This document shows positions 1-8,423 of a stretch of 11,105 bases of DNA, piece by piece. Origin of the DNA: Lachnospiraceae bacterium (GTDB lineage: Bacteria; Bacillota_A; Clostridia; Lachnospirales; Lachnospiraceae); assembly GCA_017652545.1 (NCBI GenBank), contig JAGCAV010000415.1, forward strand, positions 1 through 11,105, written 5' to 3'. Within the stretch, counting starts at the first letter, position 1; each line of letters starts with the position of its first letter. The notes beneath the pieces were generated by a model. That model made no database searches, was not told the DNA's origin, and worked only from the letters and a program-made list of their open reading frames with translations. A program made the translations under genes and the position numbers.

Positions 1-1010
1 GCCGCGCCTTTCAGGCCTGCAACAGCGGGTGCCGCCGCGAGCGCCAGTTCCTGGTTGCGGCCTCCGAGTCCTTTTCCGGTCAGGTGCACCACGGTCTCAC
101 CGCCTGCGATCCAGGCCGTCTTCCTGCCGCTCCCGGCGTGGGTGCGGAGGATGCTGCCCATGAAGCTGCCCGCGTCCCGCGCCTCGCAGGTAAGCTGGTC
201 GGTCAGCAGGATGGGTTCATATCCCAGTTCCTCACATTTCACGGCGGCTGCCGCGCAGAGTTCCCTCACGCTGCCGGTGATCTGCGTTTCCACATTGTCA
301 AGGGACTTCGGGGTTTCCTTTCCGAGCAGTTCCATGGCCTGATCCGTCAGCTTAAGGCCATACTTCTTCACGATCGCCAGTGCTTCCTCACAGGTGGAGG
401 TGTCGGGATACGCCGGTCCGCTGGCGATCATATCCAGCGGGTCGCCGATGATGTCGGAAAGGACAATGGCCAGCACTTTTGCCGGCGCGCAGGCCAGCGC
501 GAACTTGCCGCCCTTGACGCTGCTCAGGCGCTTGCGGAGCGTATTCATCTCCACAATATCCGCGCCGCAGGCCAGAAGCTGCTTCGTGATATCCTGCAGC
601 TCCTCCCCCGGGATCAGCGGCTGTTCAAAGAGCGCGCTGCCGCCGCCGGAGAGCAGGAAAAGAACGGTATCCTTTTCCGTGAGGCCGCTGACCTTCTCCA
701 GCGCCTTGCCGGTCGCCGAAAAGCTGTTCTCATCCGGAACGGGATGGCCTGCCTCATAGCAGTCAACACCGGGGATCTCCCCCATCACATGTTCATACTT
801 TGTTACGACGATGCCGTCGTCCACCTTCCCGAGCACTTTCACGGCGGCGCTTGCCATCTGCCAGGCTGCCTTGCCTGCCGCGACCAGGACGGTCTTTCCC
901 TCTTCATTTTTGTACGACTGAAGAGCCCTGGCAACAGCGTTATCCGGAAGCACTGCCTGCAGGCTCGCCTTGATGATCGCATCCGCGTCTTTTCTGAGCT
1001 GCTGATTCAT
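1..1010 (-). CDS. Glycerate 2-kinase, MOFRL/DUF4147 family (3' end cut by window edge)
   Basis: The protein is predicted to phosphorylate D-glycerate with ATP to give 2-phosphoglycerate in the cytoplasm, feeding lower glycolysis. The 336 visible residues match the class II (GckA/TtuD-like) family. They include AAGKAAWQMA near residues 44-53, a glycine-rich LLSGGGSALFEQP loop at 119-131, NTLRKRLSSVKGGK at 156-169, LSDIIGDPLDMIASGP at 184-199, and the start of the C-terminal MOFRL domain with AGGETVVHLTGKGLGGRNQEL at about 302-322. Family members are usually somewhat over 400 residues, so the C-terminal part is missing only because the window ends. The ATG at 1008-1010 is preceded by GAAGGGAG about 10 nt upstream. 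The gene lies beyond the terminator of the peptide operon and has its own extended -10, so it is probably an independent unit. Family assignment is firm; glycerate as substrate is known for the family, not shown here. Confidence 0.9.
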   Translation of the reverse strand, partial: MNQQLRKDADAIIKASLQAVLPDNAVARALQSYKNEEGKTVLVAAGKAAWQMASAAVKVLGKVDDGIVVTKYEHVMGEIPGVDCYEAGHPVPDENSFSATGKALEKVSGLTEKDTVLFLLSGGGSALFEQPLIPGEELQDITKQLLACGADIVEMNTLRKRLSSVKGGKFALACAPAKVLAIVLSDIIGDPLDMIASGPAYPDTSTCEEALAIVKKYGLKLTDQAMELLGKETPKSLDNVETQITGSVRELCAAAAVKCEELGYEPILLTDQLTCEARDAGSFMGSILRTHAGSGRKTAWIAGGETVVHLTGKGLGGRNQELALAAAPAVAGLKGA

Positions 1011-1085
1011 GTCTAAAAATCTCCCTTCTGAAAACCTGCACGGTGTGTTTGTGACCCTGTCCAGCTATGCTGAATATCTGAAAAG

Positions 1086-1094
1086 AGTATAGCA
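1086..1094 (-). promoter_or_regulatory. Extended -10 promoter candidate for the glycerate kinase gene
   Basis: On the minus strand this reads TGCTATACT, a TGn extended -10 followed by a 5/6 match to TATAAT, about 75 nt upstream of the kinase start. No good -35 lies 16-18 nt upstream (the best is a T-rich TTTTCT), which is tolerable for an extended -10 promoter. It sits just past the T-tract of the upstream terminator, consistent with a fresh transcription start. Inferred from motif matches only. Confidence 0.5.
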
Positions 1095-1105
1095 TTGATC
1101 GTTTC

Positions 1106-1148
1106 AAAAGAAAAGGCTGAGTCACGCAATCTGTCCCGTGACTCAGCC
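1106..1148 (-). terminator. Intrinsic terminator of the peptide-utilisation operon
   Basis: A perfect 12-bp inverted repeat, GGCTGAGTCACG (1115-1126) and CGTGACTCAGCC (1137-1148), encloses a 10-nt loop. On the minus strand it is followed at once by TTTTCTTTTG, a good T-tract. It lies 16 nt past the stop codon of the DUF885 gene. The plus-strand side has no T-run, so termination is expected only for minus-strand transcripts. It separates the seven-gene operon from the glycerate kinase gene. Confidence 0.92.
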
Positions 1149-1164
1149 CGTACATTCAGGCTGT

Positions 1165-2406
1165 TTACCACCGTGCCAGAGGATCCAGTGCCCTGCCGGC
1201 CAGCTCGGAAGCCTCCATGATCAGTGTTTCACTGGTATGCGGTCTGTCATAAAGCAGCCGGAAGAATGCGCCGCGCTTTTCTTCAGGCATTGCCTCGTAC
1301 AGTTCGTACACAAGCCAGTGGCCGTAATAATAGCTGGGATAATAATACTGCTGTACCGGATGTGTTGCAAAACGGAGGGTGTTTTCCGCCTCGATCTGCT
1401 TCATCAGGCCGTCCTTCATCATATAGTGGACCGCATCCTCCCTGGAAGCGCCTTCCACATGATACAGATAAGCCGCCTGCTGCTGGTACATCCGCTGCAG
1501 ATCCAGGACATCCCTGCCCGCGGCGTATATTTTCTTCTGTTCATCGGAGATCTCCGGCGTCTCCATCCGGAAATCATCCCAGCCGAGGAAATGCAGGCCG
1601 CACTCCGGACTCCCCTCGAACATCGGATTTGCGGGATTGCCTGCCGTCGAATAGAAGGATCCCTCAAGCGGCAGCTTTCCCTGCAGGTACAGGTCATCCC
1701 AGTGGCTGTAAAAAGCCTGATGGCCGGGATATGCCTCATGACAGAGAATATTGCCGAACGTAGGCACGCTCCAGGGCCTGTCGATGTTGAAGGTCAGCTT
1801 CCCGCGGAAACCGCCGAAGTACTTGGAATTGCCGCTCCAGAATACGCCGCTGACGGTTTTCACCGCGTCGATCCCGTCACCGGGGGCCATTTTCACGACC
1901 TTTTTCTCCGTGGCTTCCTTAGCCAGAGCGATCAGTTTCTCCGAATAGACCGACACCTGATCCCCGGGCAGCGCGGTTTCATTCAGCCATGCCCTGGCCT
2001 TCTCACCGACACTCCCTTTGTAACCAAGCTCTGTCAGGGATCTGTCGGCGGTCTCCTTCAGCCTCTCAAACTGGTCTGCCGGGATCGGACGGAGGTCCAC
2101 CTGCTGCATCACGCGGATCGCGTCTTTATAGGATACCGTATCCCCGGCCAGGATCCGGGCAAACAGCTCCAGCGCGTCGATCATCCCGTTCAGGTACATG
2201 CCTTCGCGGCCTGGAAGGTCCCTGACCTGTGCCTTGACGTCCCGGGCTGTATCCACGATCTGATCCGGTTTCATCGGTTCGATCTTCTGCAGCGAGTAGT
2301 TGGCCAGCATGGTGGGATCGTCATAATCACGCTCCGTGATCAGGCTGATCGCGCCGACGACCTGCAGGATCTGCTCGCCGACGCCTTCTTTAGTATAACG
2401 TAGCAT
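1165..2406 (-). CDS. Compact DUF885-family putative metallopeptidase
   Basis: This 413-residue protein of the DUF885 family has the hallmark HEAYPGH at residues 223-229, an HExxxGH-type presumed zinc site, followed by FEGSPECGLHFLGW at about 263-276, which supplies candidate acidic ligands (E264, E268). The C-terminal half is rich in Tyr (QQYYYPSYYYGHW, about 352-364), as is common in the family. Many DUF885 proteins are exported and 500-600 residues long; this one is shorter and has no signal peptide, so a cytoplasmic role is likely. The ATG at 2404-2406 is preferred because GGAAAGGAGG ends just upstream of it; an in-frame ATG at 2454 lacks a comparable site. It starts 51 nt after the M14-type hydrolase gene and is the last gene before the terminator. 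A peptidase role on imported peptides is inferred. The family's biochemistry is poorly characterised. Confidence 0.85.
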   Translation of the reverse strand: MLRYTKEGVGEQILQVVGAISLITERDYDDPTMLANYSLQKIEPMKPDQIVDTARDVKAQVRDLPGREGMYLNGMIDALELFARILAGDTVSYKDAIRVMQQVDLRPIPADQFERLKETADRSLTELGYKGSVGEKARAWLNETALPGDQVSVYSEKLIALAKEATEKKVVKMAPGDGIDAVKTVSGVFWSGNSKYFGGFRGKLTFNIDRPWSVPTFGNILCHEAYPGHQAFYSHWDDLYLQGKLPLEGSFYSTAGNPANPMFEGSPECGLHFLGWDDFRMETPEISDEQKKIYAAGRDVLDLQRMYQQQAAYLYHVEGASREDAVHYMMKDGLMKQIEAENTLRFATHPVQQYYYPSYYYGHWLVYELYEAMPEEKRGAFFRLLYDRPHTSETLIMEASELAGRALDPLARW

Positions 2407-2457
2407 AGATGCCTCCTTTCCTGTACATGGACTGCCGTCACAGGCATCCTGCATTCT

Positions 2458-3414
2458 TCACTCCCTGCCGAGCGCGTAGATCGGGTCGCCCTCATTGATC
2501 GCCAGGGAAGCGATCACATACAGCACATGGCCGTCGCAGGGCGCCTCGTACTCACCGAGGACATTGCCGAAATAATCCCGGATCTCACCCAGCTTCTGAC
2601 CGGCCTTCACCTGCTCGCGCAGCCCGACACAGGGGTACCAGCACCCTGTCTGCTCCGCGTCGCCGCCGACCATCTTCTCACAGTCGATGCAGTCGGGGTT
2701 CTCAAAAACATCTCCCTCCATCACGGAAAGGAGCCGGAGCACATTCTTTACGCCTTTCAGATACTGCGCGACTTCCTCCTCACTCCACAGGCCGAGGTTG
2801 CCGATCTCCGCCAGAAAGCCTGGAACGCCCATCTTCGCCGCGCAGCCGAAGGTCCCGTTGGAGGAGACGCTGCCGCAGATGAACGAAACGCCCAGAGCCT
2901 TCGCTGCCTGCCTTGACAGCTGCGTCTGCTCTTCGTTTCCCAGTTTTGAATAGAGCACGAAAGGCGTCAATGCTTCGTGAATATCGCCTCCGTGCAGATC
3001 CATATAGAAGTCTGCCTGGGTAAAGAGCATGGAGGATACCGTATAAGCGATCCGCTGCGTCACGGTCCCTGTTGCAAGCCCCGGATATTCCCTGTTCAGG
3101 TTCTTCCCGTCATAGGGACCGATATACTGCATTTTAGCCTGAAACGCCGGCACATTGCATGGATGAACGATGATCAGCTGACCGCTGATCTCCTCCGGCA
3201 TCACCGAAGATGCCAGGCGGATGGCTGTTTCCACGCCCGGATATTCCCCGCCGTGTGTTCCGCCGGTGATCAGGACGGTCTTTCCTTCCTTTATGCCGTT
3301 GATCAGTGTGACCGGCATCTTTACAGGCGTGCCCGCCACCTCAAGAAAACCCTGTGCCTTTTCTCCGGGAGAAGCACTAAGCTCCCCGACGCTCAATACC
3401 TTTGTCTTTGCCAT
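2458..3414 (-). CDS. Succinylglutamate desuccinylase/aspartoacylase-family (M14-like) zinc hydrolase
   Basis: The 318-residue product fits the AstE/AspA branch of the M14 zinc carboxypeptidase fold, whose members remove acyl groups from N-acyl amino acids or cleave related amide bonds. Visible active-site elements are THGGEYPG (H54 and E57 as zinc ligands), NLNREYPG (N105-R108, the substrate-carboxylate-binding motif), DLHGG (H141, third zinc ligand) and FLAEIGN (E203, catalytic glutamate position). The C-terminal part (about 255-318) looks like the beta-rich domain found in this family and ends in a biotinyl/lipoyl-like GHVLYVIASLAINEGDPIY pattern. No signal peptide is seen. The ATG at 3412-3414 follows a GGAAAGGA purine run. 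The gene sits 91 nt downstream of the solute-binding protein gene, past a strong stem-loop, and is probably in the same operon. The family is clear. The acyl group or peptide it acts on is unknown; N-acylated amino acids or peptides delivered by the transporter are a reasonable guess. Confidence 0.87.
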   Translation of the reverse strand: MAKTKVLSVGELSASPGEKAQGFLEVAGTPVKMPVTLINGIKEGKTVLITGGTHGGEYPGVETAIRLASSVMPEEISGQLIIVHPCNVPAFQAKMQYIGPYDGKNLNREYPGLATGTVTQRIAYTVSSMLFTQADFYMDLHGGDIHEALTPFVLYSKLGNEEQTQLSRQAAKALGVSFICGSVSSNGTFGCAAKMGVPGFLAEIGNLGLWSEEEVAQYLKGVKNVLRLLSVMEGDVFENPDCIDCEKMVGGDAEQTGCWYPCVGLREQVKAGQKLGEIRDYFGNVLGEYEAPCDGHVLYVIASLAINEGDPIYALGRE

Positions 3415-3442
3415 GTTTTTTCCTTTCCTTCATGAGTCAGCA

Positions 3443-3472
3443 ACCGCCGCGAAACCTGCGTTTCGCGGCGGT
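3443..3472 (-). other. Strong intercistronic stem-loop downstream of the solute-binding protein gene
   Basis: CCGCCGCGAAA (3444-3454) and TTTCGCGGCGG (3461-3471) form a perfect 11-bp inverted repeat. A further A-T pair outside and a C-G pair inside make about 13 bp with a CTGC tetraloop. It lies 34 nt past the stop codon of the solute-binding protein gene. The minus-strand sequence after it (TTGCTGACTC) is only weakly T-rich, so it is more likely a partial terminator, RNA-processing or mRNA-stabilising element than a full terminator. Confidence 0.75.
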
Positions 3473-3505
3473 CATCAGCCGGGACTTGCCTGAAGCCCTC
3501 AGCCG

Positions 3506-5134
3506 TTATTTCGCATGAACATATCTGAACATCGGGAACGCAAGGTAGTTGAAGTAGCCTTCATAGTTCTCGCTGTCTGCAAGATAGGATGCTGTGTAGT
3601 AATACAGCGGCAGGAACGGAAGCTCTTCCTTGAGGATGCTCTCCGCCTCATGGAAGTAACCGAATCTCGCTGCTGCATCCGGCTCGACCTGCGCTTTGTA
3701 CATCAGCTCGTCATAAGCCTCGTTCGAGTAGCTCGTATCATTGTTTCCGCCGGAGCTCAGGCACAGATCAAACAGGGAGGAAGGATCGAGGAAGTCAGCT
3801 GTCCAGCCGCCGCGGGCCAGCTCATACTCGCCTTTGTTCCTCATCTCAAGGAATACGGCCCATTCCTGAATATCAACGGACATCTCCACGCCCAGATATT
3901 CTTTCCATACGCTCTGCAGATATTCAGCGATCGCACGGTGGTTCGGGTTGTCATTGGTCGCATACTTGATGGCCGGGAAGCCTTCGCCGTTCGGATAGCC
4001 TGCCTCTTCCATCAGAGCCTTGGCCTGCTCGATGTTTGCTTCATAATCAGCAGGGTCCACGCTCCACCACTTGTCGTCGTTCGCATCGTGGAAATCATTG
4101 CCTTCCGCATCCGGGAAGCCCGGTCCGATCCAGGCATCAGCCGGGATCTCACCCTGCTTGGAGATCTTCTCAACAATGTAGTTCCTGTCGATGACCAGGC
4201 TGAGCGCCAGACGGACCTTCGGATCCTTCAGCGCTTCCACATCGCATTCCTCGTTGAACATGATGTAGTATGTGCCGGCAATACCGGTGCTCTCAAGATA
4301 ACCGGCATCTTTCATACGATCGATCTCTTCTGTCGGATAGGTTCCGGCATACATGATCTCGCCGCCCTCAAAGTTCGCCAGTGTGGTGTTGGCATCGTCA
4401 GTCAGCAGCCATGTCAGTTTCGCGGGGCCGACCTTTTCCTTATCATAATAGGTGTCGCTCGCCACCATCTCGATGTGATCCTGGTTGATCCACTCGGTCA
4501 TTACGAACGCGCCGTTGCCGATATTGGTCGCCGGATCTGTGTACCACTGATCGCCCGTCTCGACCATATCCTGACGGACCGGTGAGCAGCAGGCAGCTGC
4601 AACGATCTGATCGAAGTAGGTGCAGGTATTCTTCAGGGAGACGACAAGGGTCTGGTCATCTTCCGCGACCACGCCGAGCTCGGAAGCATCCTTCTCACCG
4701 CTGCGGATCTCGACGGCGTTCACCACCATGTCGATGAAGTTGCTGTTGTCATAGCTTCCGCTGACAAGTCTCTGCCAGGAGTACACGAAATCTCCTGCCG
4801 TGACAGGCTGTCCGTCGGACCAGAGAATGTCATCTCTCAGGTGCCAGGTCCAGGTCAGGCCGTCTTCGCTGACATCGACCGATTCGGCCTGAGCCAGTTC
4901 CACGCCCGCCAGATCCTGTCTGTATCTTGTCAGGCCTTCATACATATGAAGGACCAGCGCCATACAGTCGTTCGCGTTCACTTCGTTGGGGTCAATGGTG
5001 TTCGGCTCGGATGCGTTCTGGACGGTGATCTCCAGGCCGTCATCAACTGCAAACGCAGTCAATGCCGCTCCGCTGACCGCCATGACGGCAGCCAGACCGA
5101 AAGCAAGTGCCTTTTTCAAAGTACTTTTTCTCAT
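3506..5134 (-). CDS. oppA: Peptide ABC transporter solute-binding protein (SBP_bac_5 family), no lipobox
   Basis: This extracytoplasmic receptor captures peptides and hands them to the permease pair encoded upstream. The 542-residue length fits the family. The N-terminus is a Sec signal: basic MRKSTLKK, a hydrophobic stretch to about residue 27, and probable signal peptidase I cleavage after TAFA (A29). There is no lipobox cysteine, which is unusual for a Gram-positive-type organism. Family features include SEPNTIDPN near 42-50, HMYEGLTRY near 63-71, WSDGQPVTAGDFVYSW near 104-119, and WTADFLDP at 444-451 followed by LFDLCLSSGGNNDTSYSN, typical of oligopeptide-binding proteins. The start codon has GGAGGAGG about 8 nt upstream. 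The gene follows the ATPase gene after 156 nt and is flanked by stem-loops on both sides. The symbol reflects its family and operon; whether Opp-, Dpp- or App-like specificity applies cannot be decided. Confidence 0.92.
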   Translation of the reverse strand: MRKSTLKKALAFGLAAVMAVSGAALTAFAVDDGLEITVQNASEPNTIDPNEVNANDCMALVLHMYEGLTRYRQDLAGVELAQAESVDVSEDGLTWTWHLRDDILWSDGQPVTAGDFVYSWQRLVSGSYDNSNFIDMVVNAVEIRSGEKDASELGVVAEDDQTLVVSLKNTCTYFDQIVAAACCSPVRQDMVETGDQWYTDPATNIGNGAFVMTEWINQDHIEMVASDTYYDKEKVGPAKLTWLLTDDANTTLANFEGGEIMYAGTYPTEEIDRMKDAGYLESTGIAGTYYIMFNEECDVEALKDPKVRLALSLVIDRNYIVEKISKQGEIPADAWIGPGFPDAEGNDFHDANDDKWWSVDPADYEANIEQAKALMEEAGYPNGEGFPAIKYATNDNPNHRAIAEYLQSVWKEYLGVEMSVDIQEWAVFLEMRNKGEYELARGGWTADFLDPSSLFDLCLSSGGNNDTSYSNEAYDELMYKAQVEPDAAARFGYFHEAESILKEELPFLPLYYYTASYLADSENYEGYFNYLAFPMFRYVHAK

Positions 5135-5206
5135 TTGTTTTCCTCCTCCTTCTTTTGTGTGGTAACATCCCGGTAATCTTCAGCAGTTCTGAACGATTAC
5201 GCATTT

Positions 5207-5212
5207 ATAATA
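5207..5212 (-). promoter_or_regulatory. Weak internal -10-like box upstream of the solute-binding protein gene
   Basis: On the minus strand an AT-rich patch reads TATTATAAA inside an otherwise GC-rich spacer, giving 5/6 matches to TATAAT in two registers. No acceptable -35 element is visible 16-18 nt upstream. An internal promoter could raise receptor levels relative to the membrane complex, which peptide importers usually need, but the evidence here is thin. Confidence 0.25.
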
Positions 5213-5260
5213 TCCCTCCGCGGCCGGCGGGTTATTATCACGATATGCATTGCATTGATC

Positions 5261-5284
5261 CCTGTGCCCGGCTTTCCGGACAGG
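5261..5284 (-). other. Intercistronic stem-loop between ATPase and solute-binding protein genes
   Basis: Minus-strand arms CCTGTCCGG and CCGG-GC-ACAGG form a 9-bp stem with an AAAG tetraloop and a 2-nt bulge, starting 6 nt past the stop codon of the OppF-type gene. It is followed by GATCAATGC rather than a T-tract, so it does not look like a terminator. A processing or mRNA-stability element that sets unequal levels of membrane components and receptor is the most natural reading. Confidence 0.55.
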
Positions 5285-5290
5285 TCCCCT

Positions 5291-6277
5291 CTACCGGACC
5301 TGCGCAAGATTATGGCAGGCAGCCAGATGTCCCTTTGCAGCTTCCTGCAGAACCGGCATCTGTTCGGCACACACATCGGCGGCGTACGGACATCTTGTCC
5401 TGAACGGACATCCGCTGGGCGGATTCATCGGGCTTGGCACTTCCCCTTCCAGAATGATCCGCTTCTTGGCACGGCTCGCTCTCGGATCGGCGATCGGGAT
5501 CGCCGAAAGAAGCGTCCTGGTATATGGGTGCAGCGGCTCCGCGTACAGCGTGCGGCTGTCTGCCACTTCCACCAGATGTCCGAGGTACATGACGCCGATC
5601 CTGCTGCTGATATGCTTCACAATGGACAGGTCGTGCGCGATGAACAGATAGGTGAGGTTCTTCTCCTGCTGCAGGTCTTCCAGCATGTTGATCACCTGCG
5701 CCTGAATGGATACATCCAGGGCCGAGATCGGTTCATCGCAAACGATGAACTCAGGATCCACCGCCAGTGCCCGGGCAATTCCGATCCGCTGCCGCTGGCC
5801 GCCCGAAAACTCATGCGGGAAACGGTTGGCATGCTCCGTGTTCAGGCCCACCGTGGAGAGCAGTGTATTGATCTTCTCCCGGCGCTCCTGGGGGGACGCG
5901 CTCAGCCCATGGATATCCAGCGGTTCACCGACGATATCTCCCACCGTCATGCGCGGATCCAGGGACGCATACGGGTCCTGAAAAATGATCTGCATCCTGC
6001 GGCGGTAGGGAAGCATATCCTCCTTCGTGATGTCTTTTCCGTCATACAGGATCTCACCCGCAGTGGGTTCGATCAGCCGCAGCACGGTCCGGCCCAGCGT
6101 TGTCTTTCCGCAGCCGCTCTCACCCACCAGGCCGAATGTCTCACCCCTGCGGATGAAGAACGACACATCATCGACCGCTTTCACATGGTTGACACGGAAC
6201 ATCCCCGTCTTCACGGGAAAGTATTTCTTCAGATTTTTCACTTCCAGGAGGACATCATTTTTGTTTCCTTCGCTCAT
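5291..6277 (-). CDS. oppF: Peptide ABC transporter ATP-binding protein, OppF/DppF type
   Basis: One of two ATPase subunits that drive the importer from the cytoplasmic face. The 328-residue protein has Walker A GESGCGKT (52-59), Q-loop [10 protein letters not shown] (Q100), signature FSGGQRQR (157-164), Walker B EFIVCDEP (176-183) and switch histidine H215 in IAHD. The C-terminal oligopeptide/dipeptide domain is present with [13 protein letters not shown] (about 249-261) and [14 protein letters not shown]. Cysteines C290, C296, C303 and C321 fit the conserved pattern of this domain, which binds an iron-sulphur cluster in some characterised homologues. The QRQR signature and the ASLDP Q-loop favour the F over the D subunit. 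The ATG lies only 3 nt past the stop of the OppD-type gene, and its ribosome binding site (AAGGAGG) lies inside that gene's 3' end, so translational coupling is likely. Confidence 0.94.
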   Translation of the reverse strand: MSEGNKNDVLLEVKNLKKYFPVKTGMFRVNHVKAVDDVSFFIRRGETFGLVGESGCGKTTLGRTVLRLIEPTAGEILYDGKDITKEDMLPYRRRMQIIFQDPYASLDPRMTVGDIVGEPLDIHGLSASPQERREKINTLLSTVGLNTEHANRFPHEFSGGQRQRIGIARALAVDPEFIVCDEPISALDVSIQAQVINMLEDLQQEKNLTYLFIAHDLSIVKHISSRIGVMYLGHLVEVADSRTLYAEPLHPYTRTLLSAIPIADPRASRAKKRIILEGEVPSPMNPPSGCPFRTRCPYAADVCAEQMPVLQEAAKGHLAACHNLAQVR

Positions 6278-6280
6278 CGA

Positions 6281-7288
<1,008 letters not shown>

Positions 7289-7343
7289 ATTTTTCTCCCG
7301 TTATCTGGGTGTTTCCCTGTGGTTTTCCGGAGCATAGTTCCCG

Positions 7344-8363
7344 CTATTTCTTCAGTCTCGGATCCAGCGCGTCGCGCAGGCCGTCTCCGAACAGGTTGAA
7401 TGCCAGAATGATGATGCTGATCGCCACTGCCGGGAACAGCTCCCTGTAAGGATAGGAAATGATGCCGTTCAGTCCGTCCGAGCAAAGTGACCCGAGGCTT
7501 GCCATCGGCACCGAAACACCGATCCCGAGAAAGCTTAAGAAGGCTTCCGTAAAGATCGCGGCGGGAATCTGCAGCATGGTGGTGACCACCAGCTGTCCTA
7601 CACAGTTCGGCAGCAGATGTTTTCTGATCAGACGCTTCTTGTCGGCACCCAGGGCAACCGCCGCGTTGACGTATTCCATCTCCTTAAGCTGCAGCACCTG
7701 GCCCCGGACGATCCTGGCCATACCTCCCCAGTAAAGCAGCCCGTAGACGATAAAGATCGCGATGAATCCGGGCCCGACCTTCTGAAGCCAGCGGAAGGCC
7801 GGATTGGTATTGATCAGTGTCTCGATCGGGGGTTCGATCACCATCTTGACCGCCACCACCAGCAGAATGGTCGGCAGGGCATTCATGATGTCCACGATAC
7901 GCATCATGATATTGTCAGTCAGGCCTCCCCTCAGGCCTGAGATCGCACCGTAGGCAGAGCCGATCACCAGAACGATCAGTGCAGATACCAGGCCGACCGC
8001 CAGGGAAATGCGGCACCCGATCATGGTTCTTACCAGCAGGTCCCTTCCCAGGTTGTCCGTCCCGAAAGGATGCGCCAGGCAGGGTGCCAGGCTCTCCGAT
8101 CCCCTGATCTGCTGCGAGTAACTGTACGGACTGAAGAAGGGTCCCACCACCGCAAACAGAAACAGCAGGATAATGGCCACCAGCGCGCCCATGGCGATCC
8201 GGTTTTTTTTCAGGCGGCGCCAGGCGTCTTTCCAGTATGTCGTCGCCTCATTCATCTGATCGATCTGCTCTTTTTCCTCCTTAGTCGCAGGGAAGAAATC
8301 GGCGGGATCAAAAGGCGGAGCCGATTTGATCGCCAGTGCCTGCAGAATTCTCTCTCTTGTCAT
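7344..8363 (-). CDS. oppC: Peptide ABC transporter permease, OppC/DppC type
   Basis: Inner-membrane permease subunit of 339 residues. The first about 50 residues are hydrophilic and cytoplasmic, and WKDAWRRLKKNRIAMGALV (44-62) leads into the first membrane helix, as in the OppC N-terminal domain. HPFGTDNLGRDLLVR (98-112) is the conserved OppC/DppC segment. About five further hydrophobic segments follow. The EAA coupling loop, which contacts the ATPase, is EYVNAAVALGADKKRLIRKHLLPN (about 230-253), and the end DGLRDALDPRLKK is typical. One oddity is a longer than usual hydrophilic stretch at about 173-198 between two membrane segments, before WGGMARIVRGQ. The ATG has AGGAGA upstream. It lies 60 nt after the OppB-type gene. 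Confidence 0.94.
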   Translation of the reverse strand: MTRERILQALAIKSAPPFDPADFFPATKEEKEQIDQMNEATTYWKDAWRRLKKNRIAMGALVAIILLFLFAVVGPFFSPYSYSQQIRGSESLAPCLAHPFGTDNLGRDLLVRTMIGCRISLAVGLVSALIVLVIGSAYGAISGLRGGLTDNIMMRIVDIMNALPTILLVVAVKMVIEPPIETLINTNPAFRWLQKVGPGFIAIFIVYGLLYWGGMARIVRGQVLQLKEMEYVNAAVALGADKKRLIRKHLLPNCVGQLVVTTMLQIPAAIFTEAFLSFLGIGVSVPMASLGSLCSDGLNGIISYPYRELFPAVAISIIILAFNLFGDGLRDALDPRLKK

Positions 8364-8423
8364 GGAGCTTCTCCTGTTAGAATTTTGCTGATTGATACTG
8401 ATTTACACTTACTGCCATCCGTT

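Noticed and set aside
84..1016. Plus-strand open frame of about 310 codons opposite the glycerate kinase gene
   Set aside because: The minus strand carries clear kinase and MOFRL motifs throughout. The plus-strand reading has none and no start signal.
1138..2403. Plus-strand open frame of about 420 codons opposite the DUF885 gene
   Set aside because: It is antisense to a well-supported gene with conserved motifs, has no ribosome binding site, and its composition (many Arg, His, Leu, Gln and Ile) is typical of a reverse-frame shadow.
3515..4585. Plus-strand open frame of about 356 codons opposite the solute-binding protein gene
   Set aside because: It is antisense to a complete SBP_bac_5 protein with a signal peptide and strong ribosome binding site. 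No domain was recognised.
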